From: Phoronis australis
Taxonomy: Eukaryota; Phoronida; Phoronidae
Length of the DNA: 64,000 nucleotides
Assembly (NCBI GenBank): GCA_002633005.1
Contig: NMRA01000502.1
Coordinates: forward strand, 174,493 to 238,492
Reading direction: 5' to 3'
Within the stretch, counting starts at the first letter, position 1. Every line of letters starts with the position of its first letter. Below are positions 10,604-23,300 of this stretch, one piece after another. Under the pieces are notes generated by a model. The model was not told the origin of the DNA. It searched no databases and saw only the letters and a program-made list of their open reading frames with translations. A program made the translations under genes and the position numbers.

Positions 10604-13600
10604 GTAGGCACATAGAGACATGTCTGCAAATTAAAGCTGGCAAATTTGGCAGAATTTCATTCATACATACAATCCAAGAAAAAAAGCCGTTAAATGTGTG
10701 AACCGTTTTCCTCCGTGTGACAAATATCATGCAAACTCATGAAATATGACATCGCTTTCATAAAATGTAACAATGATACTTTTCTCGTATGTGCATTCGA
10801 CGTAAATCGTAACAATTACATGAGAGTACTTGCAACTTGAACTGCAACACGAAATTATTACATCTTACGGCGTATCAAGTGTAAATAGGCCATTTTTAAA
10901 AAGTAACCATTTGATACGCGGAGACGAGTGTGCGAAACAGCCACTGCCGCATCGTGTTGCATTAGAACTTGCCTTCAGAGAATACTGCGGATATGTCTTT
11001 GCATTGACATTTGATAATCAAAATATCATCAATAATTTACTGAAGTCATTTTACATGTAGTTAGACAGGTATCACTTAAATCGTAACTGATGTGAACACA
11101 GTATCGCTACTTCTTGTCATTCCGCAGCTGCGAAATTTCACTTCATTTTAATTCGACCAATTTTTCAAAGACGCGGTCCCTTAAATGGTAATTTTAGTAC
11201 ACATGCAACGAATTATCGAAATTGGTGTCATTTTGTTTAACAGCTAAGCAAGCTATAGAAACCAATGCTCTGAATTTCTTGTCATTTAACGTCAACACGA
11301 GTTTTCGTCGCTATGCAAGATTTCCGACAACAAAAGCACCCAGGGTGAAAATGATTTCTTAAGTTACCGTTTGTTCCCGAAACAGCACCCAAGGCTATTT
11401 TGGAAACAACGATTTCTTCAACTCATCCCTTGTTCCCGAAAAGGTGCCCACGTGAGACATTTTTCCTCTTTTTCAAAAAGCCCCCATGGGCGCTTTGTGG
11501 TGATGGTTGTTTTCGGAAATCCTCGGTTGCAACGTGTCATGAGCGTTGCGTTCTCAAGTCGATGACCGACTTCTTTGTTGAAAAAGCACAAATCAATGAT
11601 CCAAGCATATATAGTGGCGATTATTTTATTACTTTTCTTCGAAACAAAGAGAGTGTCAGCAAAATGCACGAGTTAGAAAACCTTTCGTATCGGCTGCTCT
11701 GCATTGGTACGCCTATGTAGGTTTCGTGTTGAGTCGACCGCAAATTAGAATTTGAGTGGACCGAACGAGCATCGCTTTCATAAGCGATTCTTGGTTTTCA
11801 ACTCTTGGATTCAGCCATATACAGTAGCTGACTGACTGTTTGGATACATTTTTGCACCCGCTAGATTTGATACATGAAGGAAAACGAGAAATGGAGGAGT
11901 GGCAAAATCACGTCCTGGTGAACACCATTACTTAAAGTCCTTCTCTCACGCGTTCTTAACCCTTATTACATGGTTTGAAGATGTTATAAGGATCCAAGAA
12001 GTACCTACCCCATAACTAATACACGATCCGTACTCGAAAACAATTTAATGAACGCGCCACTCACGATTGGCACCCGAAGAAACACCGAGATTTTGAACTT
12101 GCCGCGAACCCGGAAGTACAATTCATTCAGGAACCCAGGCCGAGAAAACGCCGTCAGTGCGACTGGAGCAGTGCCTGTACTGTTACCAGCCAGCAAACGG
12201 GGATAAAAAATCGACAGCGCGCCTTAATTTTGATAAAATCAAACTACGGACAATTTTATGGAATTTGCTGAAGAAATGTGGCCAATAAATTTTGACAGAA
12301 GTTATTTTGCCAGACTCGGGACCGCAGCCTATCGGACCCGGTGCGGATCGAGACCATACACTGTACACTGGCGAACGGTAAATGCATGCGGTTGCAAGCT
12401 GTTTTGTCGAAGTAAAATGGTCAAATGATAAATGCTGCATATATTCAAGGGTAATTTCAGACACTTGCATGAAATTACGGGCTGGTTAGTCCTTTGTAAC
12501 ACTGCCGCGGCAGACCTTAGTTAGCCTCAGTCACCAGCTACCAGTGAAGACTATAGTCAAAATACAGCTTGTTATTAGGCCTAGCTGCTTTGCGCCAAGA
12601 CTACCCTTAGGCCTAACTGGTCACTGGCCAAAAACACAAAAAACACGAAAATTGAACAAAGTTTCTTTTTTTGTAGCAACGTTTGTCAAAATGTATCAAC
12701 GTTAAATCTTCACAAATTACAAAGTAGCCGATTGAACATGCCTTTCAGTTCAGCAAAAGTCGACAATGTACATGTAGGTGCCGCCAGAAATGAGACGAAA
12801 TCCAACGGGAATTGTGAGCACATTTATCACTTAATGGGTAACAACTGCGAGGCTGAAATTTGGTGAACACTGCTAAATCGTGCAGAATAGTAAGTAAAGA
12901 CATGTCTTACTAAATTTCACAGTAATTTGTTGGCGAAAACAATTTACACAAAGTTTTCAACTCGTAACTCATCCCGCTGTCCTCCAATATGGCCGACGCG
13001 ATCCAAACAAAGTGACCCAAATTTCGCCACAAAACTTGCAATAACTTTAGTGTGCTTGCCCTGATTTTGATACTTTTTGATTTTTACTGAGTAGAATGTA
13101 CTACCTTTCCGATGATAGCAAAGTACTTTTTCAAAACCAGGAAAAAAATAAAACCGAAAAAAATTGGTTCGACCCGCCTACGTAAGGAACTAAACACCAA
13201 TGCTATTTTAACATACTAAGTACGTGTAACATTCCAAAAAAAATCAACGACCACAAACTTCAAACTATAAATACACTACATATGCAAAAGAATCACGATA
13301 TATTACTAATAAAACAAAATAATGAAGACTTTTCGAGCAAGCCATAGCACATTCAGTTACAAGGAAAAAATGGCGGCGTTCAGGACAAGTTCCTGTCGAA
13401 CTGATGAGCCGGAAATGTGGGTACGGAAATAACCGATGACAACCGGTAATCATACGCTCAGAGAGTAGGGTCAAATACTGTTAAAAATCGCTTTTGGCAA
13501 GAAAGGCGAAAAAAATATAAAGAAAGGGTGTCGAAAATAAGAATTTATATAGTAAGTATTTTCGGATACTGGAACCACATGGGCAGTTTGCAAGAAGGAC

Positions 13601-14036
13601 TTTAAAGGGTCTTTCTACATATACTGTTTGAAAACTTTGTATCATTCTAGACAGGAAATATCGCGAAAAGGAAAATGTATTTCAACTACATATTATGCAT
13701 TTTTACATTGGAATATTGTTTTTGAGTGGCTAATTTGGTACATGATCTTCAATTTTTGCAAGCGTGTTTTCTTCTTTCTGAATGAAACTAATATTCATCA
13801 ATTCTACATTAAGTATGACCTATATAGTCATGAGGCGTTGTTCCACCTTTATCAATTATTTACAAATGTACCGATGAAATTGTTGAATTCCCTTTGTTTT
13901 CCCTGTTTACGTGGTCCACAGACCAACTTTTGATTTGTTGGCCATTTGCTGTTCGGTCTTATGTTGTTAATGACTCAGATAAGAAATAGTGGCTAGGCTT
14001 GAGAAAAACTCCTGGCCAGTATCAAATATAACCAAT
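10604..14036. other. Intergenic spacer, no supported gene
   Basis: Several 60-100-codon frames occur on both strands (near 11400, 12183-12470, 13265 and 13628) but none shows a recognisable domain, splice partner or codon signature. 11361-11450 contains a repeated TTGTTCCCGAAA word. It is probably old repeat-derived sequence. Confidence 0.45.
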
Positions 14037-14040
14037 TTAA

Positions 14041-15695
14041 AGGAGAATGCTACCCGATTTAATTAGTCTTTTGTACCGCCTTAAAGGAGAATGCCACCCG
14101 ATTTAATTAGTCTTTTTTGCCGTCTTAATCGGTCTATATCCACATCGCCTCGCATACGGTCGACCTTACCTTGCCAAGAGGTGTCGCGTCAACCTGTGAG
14201 GAAGGTGAGAAACGACGCTAGCGACGTCAGTGGTTCATATGCAGAGTGAATGCCGCTATGTTGCGGTGCATCGTTCCCGCTTGTCGGAACTAAGCAGCTG
14301 CAACGAAAGCGGGTATATGATTTTTTTACTTCCTCGAGAGTTCGAAATGCTTAGGAAGTGGCTCATGGTAGTGAAGAATGAAATGTACGCTGTAAATAGA
14401 ACAAGTATGAGGCCGTGAAACATCTCCGTGTCTGTAGCCTGCAGACGTCGACAGTGCCTGACGAATGCCGGCTTACCAAATAACTCCATACGTTCAGTTG
14501 TCTGAGCTTGTTCACGGCGCCTCTCTAGTATTTCTTCATCACTGTATTCCTGTTCGAATTGATATCCTGTAAAACTTAACGATCCACCTGCGCATTCGTC
14601 CTAAGTCGGGATTGCAAGTTGCCATGTTGGCGTTTATTACTGAGCGTTCTGTTTCAAAATGAATTATTCTCACCTTAACCAATACTTATATAAAACTGAA
14701 ACAAAGTCTGTCTCATTAGATGCGATTTGTAATGCCTTTGGAGTGTTTGTGAGTGCAAAAGATTTGAGAAGCCAGCAATCAATAAATCACTGCGTTACCG
14801 GCTTTAGGTGCAATAAAACTAATTGACGGGACACCTAGGCCGTGTGAGCTCATGCTAATTTAGTGTTTGCTGGCAGAAACTGTTGTGAAACAACTCGATT
14901 CCATCTTTCGGCCAGGTGTTAAGGGAGTCTTTATTTACATTTACATTGCTCAAATACTGATTGTCATTGTACAACTTCTGCCCTGACGGTGCTGTGGCCA
15001 AAGCGGAACCTGAATTTGCGGCCCCCGACGAGTAAGTAGATTTGCAGTTTCGTGGCTAATTCACCAACATAATCAGGTGCATATTACTCTGACTCACTAG
15101 TATAGTATTTTATTGACTGGAAGTTTAGTTTCCATTGAACTTTGGCTGGTTTATGTTCGTGATGTCTGATCAGTTTCCGAGCCACTGGCGGGGATAACGA
15201 AACAATCCGGCCGGCCGCGACGGGCCTGATCGGGCTCCGAGCCACTGACCAGGCTAACAAGCGTTTTGTGTCTAAACAATACAGATCTAAGTTCTCCTGT
15301 CTGTATTTCACGGAAAATGCTTTGAAATTATCTCGCGAGTAGACCCCAAGCTCCGAACTTTGTAGGCTACGGTGTGTCCAAATACCAATAAATCCGTAAG
15401 AGAGAAATAAAACAACACGTTTTTATAAGAACTCGGTGTATTTTTAAGGGTTTTACATCGAAGTTTGATGATTTATTGGTGTTAAACGATGACTTCAAGC
15501 GATAATCTGACACCAGTAACCCGTGTTGTGAACTGCTGAACAAACTGCGTGTGAAACCGATGACTTCATTGGATAATTTCAACACCTCCGTCTGCTGTCA
15601 GATGTCAGGTAACGCAACCGTACGTGTCGTTATGGAGTAGAACTACACGATCTAAATTGATACAAATTAGGTTGTTTTTTGAGTGGCATGCTCCT
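14041..15695 (+). mobile_element. TTAA-flanked DNA element, copy 2 (THAP remnant)
   Basis: Same family as 7654-9323, with the same ends and TTAA at 14037-14040 and 15696-15699. The left end is doubled: a second TTAA plus AGGAGAATGCCACCC start occurs at 14081-14099. The THAP-like relic lies at about 14236-14490. Its pieces include RCIVPAC and LPREFEMLRKWLMVVKN in different frames. Confidence 0.75.
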
Positions 15696-15699
15696 TTAA

Positions 15700-16441
15700 A
15701 CGGTCTATATCCACATCGCCTCTTATACGGTCTACCTCACCTTGCCGAGAGGTGTGGCGTTAACCTGTGAGGAAGGTGAGAAGCGACGCAGCGACGTCAG
15801 TGGTTCATCTGCAGAGTGAATGCAGCTATATTGCGGTGTATCGGTTCCCGCTTGTCTGAACTACGAAGCTACGAAGAAAGCGGGTATATCGTTTCTTCGA
15901 CTTCCTCGAGAGGCCGAAATGCTTAGGAAGTGGCTCGCGGTAGTGAAGAATGAAAGGTATCCTGATAATAGCAAGTATGAGGCCGGTGAAACATCTCCGT
16001 GTCTGTGGCCTGAATTTCGTCGACAGTGATTTGTCTGACGAATTCCGGCTTACCAAAGAACTATCCATACGTTCTGTTGCCTATGCATGTTCGCGGCGCC
16101 TCTCTAGTATTTCTTGATCAGTGTATTCCGGTTCAAACTGCTATCCTGTAAAACCTAAGGTTCCGACTCGTGGAGTCGTCGGATGAGCTCTTGACTAAGT
16201 CGGGATTGGCGCCGGGCGAGTTGCCATGTAGACGTTTATTATTCTGCGTTCTGTTTCAAAATGAATTCTTCTCATCCTAAAATGATCCTAACCAATGCTT
16301 ATATGAAACTCATGCCTTGGAGTGCTCGTGAGTGCAAATGTTTTGAGAAGCCAGCAATGAATAAACCAATGCGTTACCGGCTTTTCGGGTGCCGGAAACA
16401 AAGGTAATTGACCCGGCACTTTTTGGCCGCATTTATGTGAG
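15700..16441 (+). mobile_element. TTAA element, copy 3, truncated at both ends
   Basis: Homologous to the internal part of copy 2 from about base 90 onward (begins CGGTCTATATCCACATCGCC). It directly abuts the right TTAA of copy 2 and lacks its own terminal inverted repeats. Homology fades near 16441. It keeps the best THAP-like frame of the three (15820-16029). Confidence 0.65.
15820..16070 (+). pseudogene. THAP-type zinc finger relic inside TTAA element
   Basis: A frame from 15820 to 16029 reads VPACLNYEATKKAGISFLRL, then PREAEMLRKWLAVVKNERYP. This matches the start, the F-x-x-x-P strand and the conserved tryptophan of THAP (C2CH) DNA-binding domains. The closing C-x2-H is reached only in another frame and reads CGLN, so the zinc-binding histidine appears lost. 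THAP domains occur in P-element-type transposases and in host regulators. Which of these was the source is not clear. Confidence 0.5.
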
Positions 16442-17234
16442 GCCCCCCTGTATTAATATAGGGAACCACTCATTTGAAACTCGATCTCTTACCTATGTCA
16501 GTTTAATAAGACTAAGGCATTCAATAAGATGAGCTGTTTTATTATTTTCATTGTGTACAAATATGTCATTTAAATGTGGATTAATTTCCCTTGGCCTTAT
16601 TGCAAGTCAGTGCTGTAAGCACTGAACATGATTTTATCCAGTAAATCTTTGAGAACTTCTGCTCGATTATTTTGCAGTCTCGTTATCACCGTGTTTGAAC
16701 AAATTCATGAGCAGTAATGACAATTTGTAGCCTCGCGCCGCCTCCGACGCATGTGAGCCGAAAATACAGTCAAGTTCTTGACTGTATCGACTTTCTAATT
16801 CGGAAAGTCACATTAGTTGACTGAACTGATAGGTGTAGTTTCTTTCGCAGGTTGTAAAGAATACACATAATACATGAAAAACAATTGATTTATCATCGTG
16901 TTATTATACTGTACATAGCGAATTATTCTAATTTTTTCGTCGTCTAATATCTGCTATAAAATAGTCAATAAAATCTGTACATATAATTCTATACATGAAA
17001 TATATTGAAATTTTGAAAAAAAAATCCCGCCAAGGTTGACAATTACTTTCTATTTACTAACTTTTCCTGTACATGTGACCTCCAATTAACAACATACATG
17101 TACATGTATGGAATTCTCACCTATCCACCATAATGCCATCCCCATATACATGTACAATGTAGACCATTTCGAAACGCATAGTTTTGAATGACTTAAACTT
17201 GCCATATAATTGTACGCCCTTGTTTCGTCCTTAG
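16442..17234. other. Spacer before MAM unit 2
   Basis: AT-rich with no recognisable exon. No signal-peptide exon with a phase-1 donor was found here, which matters for deciding whether unit 2 is a separate gene. Confidence 0.45.
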
Positions 17235-17381
17235 CAGATGGAAACACATTCAAGTGTGACTTTGAAAAAGGATTCTGTGGCTTCCAAGAAGATCCTAGCG
17301 ATGCCATTGACTGGATGTTGGGTTCAGGCAACACTCCATCTGGTGGTACCGGACCAAGTGGCGATCATACAACAGGAACTG
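17235..17381 (+). CDS. MAM unit 2, exon a (start of MAM3)
   Basis: Phase 1 in and out. Encodes [18 protein letters not shown] and [20 protein letters not shown]. The acceptor is a tandem TTAGCAG (NAGNAG), so the exon may start at 17235 or 17238; both keep the frame and differ by one residue. Confidence 0.85.
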
Positions 17382-20300
17382 GTAAGTACGTTGATCGATC
17401 AACAGTTTGCAGCCTTTTCTCGAATGATGCATGAATCTTGTTCCAGCAGATGCAACCATTCCGACGCTTTCCTGTTGCTCCCAACTTGTTCGATTCTATA
17501 GCTCAACAACAAGTTGGGAAGATGACCCCTGTAGCTAATGTCTTACACGACTGATTAACTCCATTGTGGCATTTATGGTTGGAGGGCCAGCTCTCTTTTG
17601 TTCGATAATTGCTCTAATCTTCAATAAGATCGTATCTAGCCTGACTGGGCTGTGCTGTTAAAATCAAAAGTTAAGTTATAACATATTTGAACATAAACCA
17701 AGTGCATTTATGAAATCCTCGTCAAATGGTGATCATGTTATTTTTTGAATAGCCAAAATCGCCCAACTACAACCGAAGTTACGACAATCTATTCGTTCCG
17801 AACGTACCAAGGTAGCTCTGGGTTTGACTGTGTTCACACGTGGTCTGTGATAAGCTTATAGATAATTGGCCAGCATGTTGTCATACCAGACAAAAGACTG
17901 CGCTTGGCAGTTAACAAAGAAGCTAGATGTTACAACACGCTCACAACCCTCTGCCTCTGGTAAAGTCACTGAACGGGAAAACGCCGTCATGCTTAGTTAC
18001 ACTTTACCCCAGCATTCCACTTTTAAACATTGTTAGCACCACCAACCATCAGTGAAATATGCACCCCAATTCGAGTCCAGTCGTCAGATTAAACAAATTG
18101 AGTAACGTTTGTTTTCAGGGAAGTATGCCTACCTTGAAGCTTCTGCTCCTGCAACGCGTGGTGACCAGGCTACCATCTCGACGCCATTGATCAATGGGGT
18201 TGGTCAATATTGTGTGCAGTATTGGTAAGGACTCGTTAATCCACGTCGATAAACATTTTGAGGCATCATTGGCCTGGGCCTCGATGACATACCTGAACAG
18301 ACATCTAGCCTCTACAGACACCACTGATGTTGGCCTACATCGGTGTGATATATTATTAACCCTTTGTGCTTGAAAAAAAATTCAGTGCGCCTTTTCATTT
18401 AAGGTTCTAAGGCCGGCCGTCGCTAACACTGCCAAGGGTGACTACGAAACCAACATTATGATTTTTACAACAATTTCTTGTCTCATTATTTCCAACCACC
18501 ATACGTTATCACGCTAAGACCTCAGTTAGATACGTTAAAAACCGAAATGTTTTTTTTCTACGACTGGGCGTACGACGTTTGAGAAAGCAAACACCTTCAC
18601 AAAGACAGTGATTCGGTTTTCTTCATACAGCCTGACGTACAACCTTACATGACGTCATCGATATCCGCGCCTCATCATGAAGCATGTCATTTACAGCTTT
18701 TCAACCGTCTAGTTTTGCTTTACTCAAAGTTTGGAAAGAAGTTATCTACAGCTGTGTGTACAAGAACACATATATCTTGATGGGAAACGCTACAAGGGTG
18801 ACATACAGTTCTAAGATGGACCTGGCGTGATGATTGTCCAGGTGTCTTTCATTTGCAATATTGAGCTTTAAAAATCAGTCATGATACAAATTACCATTTC
18901 ATGTTTTCGGAGGCTTAACAACATGTGGTGAAAAGAGTGCATGCTGATTTAGCATTTAGTTTTGTTTTCATGGGAATTTTGAACTTTTACATCATGCAAG
19001 ATGGGAGATGACGCTCAGTGAGTCTTAGACGACCGTAGACGCATTTTTAAAAGGACATTTGATAATGTCCGGGTGTGTGGGTGCTTCGCGCCCTGTCATT
19101 GACTTTGTTTTATACAGGTACCACACTTTTGGAACATCTGTTGGGTCACTGGCGGTGTACAAAATGGAAAATGGAGTTAGGACAAAGCTGAATAACCACG
19201 TAGGAAGTCTAGGAGACCAGTGGGTGCAGTCTCAAGTTCTCGTCGGGTTTACATCTCCGTCAAAGGTTTCGTTGTTTGACTCTTACGAATAACGTTATCA
19301 CGCAATAAACTCATGTTTTATGTCAAAAAGTTTTGATTTAGAATTTATGAAACTGGTCACGTATTGTTCCTTCGTCAAATTAAATCTGATTTCAGGGCTT
19401 CCAAAGTTAGTTATTGCTTGAAACTAAACTCACACTTGAAATTTGATGAGTGCGGTCTGAATACAGAACGACCTGCCACTTCTTCCTTAGCGCACAGATC
19501 GCTTCTAAACCGAGCAAGGAACAAGATTATACATATTTGATAACTAAAGTGAATTAAATCAAACCTTTGTTTTGATAGAATGCATGGGTTTAATAACGCT
19601 TAATCTTTCTGTGATTAGATTACCAATCCACTTTAGCATTCAGTCCTAAAACCCTTATTAATGACGTCAGTGGTGTTCCTGGACAAAATCAAAGTATTTA
19701 AGTTGTTCCCAGTACTTTCTGCTTTGTTGACAATGATTCTTAGAATAATAATTGTTTCAAGAGAATACAAAGTACTCAAAAGCCGTAACACATTTTTCGC
19801 ATGTGACCACATTACACGTAAATCAGTGATGACAATCGTTTGTTTCACACATTTCGCCAAGTTCACCTGGGCGATAACAAACTCGCGTAGGACAAACAGT
19901 AGGGTCATATTTGCCTACTTAGAATGTTTCAATCGTTTTTTTCTGTATTTCAGATTATTTTCCAAGCCACGGTTGGAAGCAGTTGGAGCGGTGACATTGC
20001 TATTGATGATATACTTATTCACCCTGGCATCTGCAAAAGTTCACGTACGTACTATTTTCAAATTGCAATACAAGCATGTAATACAGACCTATTAAACTGA
20101 AAAATCACAGAGTTCGGATTTTCATGAAAAAGTAGGATCATGTTGCAATGGCATCAAGTCAAAAGAAACTGACACGTACACTTGTTTGTGATTTCATCTA
20201 TACTTTGCTTTCAGCGTCTACCGCAACTCCGGTTACACTAAGGCCGTCCACATACACTCCAAGTAAGTAAACCTGACGCCAATGTGTAGCACGGAGGCAT

Positions 20301-23300
20301 CTCTTGTGTTAAAATGTCTGCATGAGGAAGAAATTGACAATTTCTGAGATTCTAATTCACTTTCCGGTTTTGTGAATTTGCCGTCAAATAGTGAAGCCTG
20401 GATGATATGAAATCATAGTTTTTTTTTCATAAATAGCAGTTCAGTTACATGTACAGAACGAGGCTGTGTTAGTAAATTGGCATCTGTGAGGATGCTAACG
20501 ATGATGCATGATTTTCTCGTGGAACTGTGTTAAGAGACGGTTACTGTAATATACATGTAAAGCACAACTATTGTTCCTTTAGTACCATGGGAGTGCCATT
20601 TTGAAAGAAGTGATTGCGGTATGACTATGTCAAAGCCCACCGACTCCCTTTACGCATGGAAGCGTCATGTTGGACAGACTCCTTCGGCTGAAACAGGACC
20701 CAGCACAGACCACACTCTCAGTAAGCTACAGTGACTGTTTTCTCTATTAATTGTAGTCATGATTTGTTGTTAAACGTTGTGAAACAGTGAGTACATTGTA
20801 CACTGGAAACATTGATGACGGCTGGGTTGTAAATATGTGCATGTGTCAACCTAAACACAAAAGACCTTTGTGTAAAAATTCCATGTGAAACAATGCCGTG
20901 CGAATACTGCACTTATTTTACAATATTGTGAGTAGGCTTCCGTCGACACTTTGCCTTCTATTTCAAGCCTAGGTGCATTTCATTGACAAAAATCAAAACT
21001 ATTGTATTTCTCAGACTTCTTACAATTAAATGTGGCAATCGATTACGTGATCAATTTGGTGTCATTTATTTCATAGATCTATGATGGTCACACAAGTGTG
21101 ATATATGTACATGTACCTATAAAGTTAAATATGAACGCTGTGTTAACGGAATGGTGTTCACATATCTTGTAAAAATGATAAATTTTCATAACCCATTGTT
21201 TTAGTAGCTACTACTAGAAAGTGACATTTGTGCTCGGATTATTCTTGATGGCAATGGCATTAGCTTGACGATGTCGACATTAAAAGATACTAAATCCTAA
21301 TTTAGCCCTTTACCAAAACAATGCTGCGTTACCATCGTCAACCTCAGCAATTTGAAAGCAGCAAACAAAGTCTGCTAAATTGAGAAACGTAACCAGTGTT
21401 TGAGGAGAGTTTATGGGCGATTCCTGTTTGATGAATGGCTTTTTAACTCGGACTGGTCGGTACTAATGGTGCAACAGCTAGGGACGAAAACAGTTTTGGG
21501 CGAAATAACTATAACGAGGCTTTGTATTCTTTTGAGAGGGGTGAGATTTAAAGTAGTTTTGGAAATGCAACAAGTAGTCCGTGGTAGCGACACTAATTTT
21601 AGATGCCATTGTGACGATAATTTAATGCATCTTATTTCTTCATTCATCCTAGACTGGATAGTATTAATAGACTTTTAGTAATAACTCTTGAAGTGTGGAT
21701 TTGGAGTCGATAATACCAGAGAAGGAGACACTGCAGCTAAAGTACTTCTCAAATTAAACGTCGATATTCGACAAGATTTCGGCATACAAAACCGTGATTA
21801 AATTTCATTTCGAATAGAATCCAATTCAATTCTGTCGAACTCGACAAAGTCTTGACCGATGTTGCTCCGTTCACTTTGTTCAAATTGCGACAATTCACCA
21901 CCTACGTCCATTTATAAATAAACAGTTAGTGTCTAGGCGCAATGTCACCATATCATACTCTGTCAAACGTTCAACAAAACGCTTTTTAATAGTCAGATAG
22001 AGTTCCACCGAAATCTGCCGAGATTATATTAAAAACTGCTATACGATAAATGCAGCCTACAGTACACTGGCGACGAAGACCACGATGTGGAGAAATACGA
22101 TGAAGTAGACTATGCCGGCCCACGGTGGTATACCTTCATGCAAATAAATTATTCCTTCTACTTTTCAGAAAGTGCCGCTGGTTACTATGTCTATGCCGAG
22201 GCATCCAGCCCAGCCGACGCTGGTCACAAAGCTTGGTTAGACACTCCTGTCTTCGCTGGACAGAAGACCTGCTTGAAATTTTACTACAATTTGAACGGGG
22301 CAGGTAAGTTGATATCGAGCACTTGCTTTGCGAGATGATGAGTCAAGGGTGACGGTGCCGCTTAGTACATGTACAGTAGCTCTCGACGCCACTGCCGTTC
22401 AGGGAAGCCACAACAAGAATATGAAGTTCGTCCAACTTTGCTGTCGTTCCTGGGCACGTAGAAATACTTTTCATAGAGGATCCCAGGTGATCAGTGCAAT
22501 GGGGCACCCGAACGCCCTACATACGTCTAATACAACGTATACCAGACCGCCTGTAATTGTTGTTAGTGAGCATCCTGAATATCTCTGCGTATAGAGGTGG
22601 ACTGAGATGGAATGTGCTCAAGAGACTGATTTGCCGCACAGTGTCATTACAGTTTTTTGAATGGAATCCGTTTTGTCACCGTTAGAGTTCAATGTCACCT
22701 CTCAAGTGTATATTTGAACAACATGGTGTATCACCGTTTCTTTTCTGGAAACCCTAGTGTCTTGATGAAGGTTCGTGCCCACCCCTAACTGTAACTGCTG
22801 TAAGCGGAGAAGTTACCAGTTAATAAACTAGAACGATACTCACAGAAAACAAGTTACACGTATTACTGGATCGTACTTGATGTGAGCTTTCTTGTGTATG
22901 AGGGGACTTTGGAGTGGTATTCTGTCCATCGTTATCGCTTGTCGCTATATTCTTCTATCTTTCCAGACGTAGACACATTGAATGTGTATCTTGGAAGCGA
23001 CACTAAATTCTACAGCCAACCAATCCATACCGTCAAAGGTAACACCGGTGACTTGTGGAGGGAGGTGAAGGTTGGCCTTCAGTCTTCTACACCTTTTAGG
23101 GTACGCCAATCCGTTTTAAACTGCTCTACTCTAATACTATCACCTCAGTTCCACAGCGGATAAGCTGTTTGTATATCAACTGCTGAAGTATACTTTCCGT
23201 TTCAGAACTCAAGTAGTTTTGGCCATAAACCACTGTTCCGAGCTCCCTTAAGGGCACGATGAAGCCGTTAACATACAGGTGGGCGTTAATTGTGCTTCTG

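Noticed and set aside
13370-13435. ATGGCGGCG start as a 5' exon of a new gene
   Set aside because: The frame closes after 20 codons with no suitable donor, and no downstream exon could be linked.
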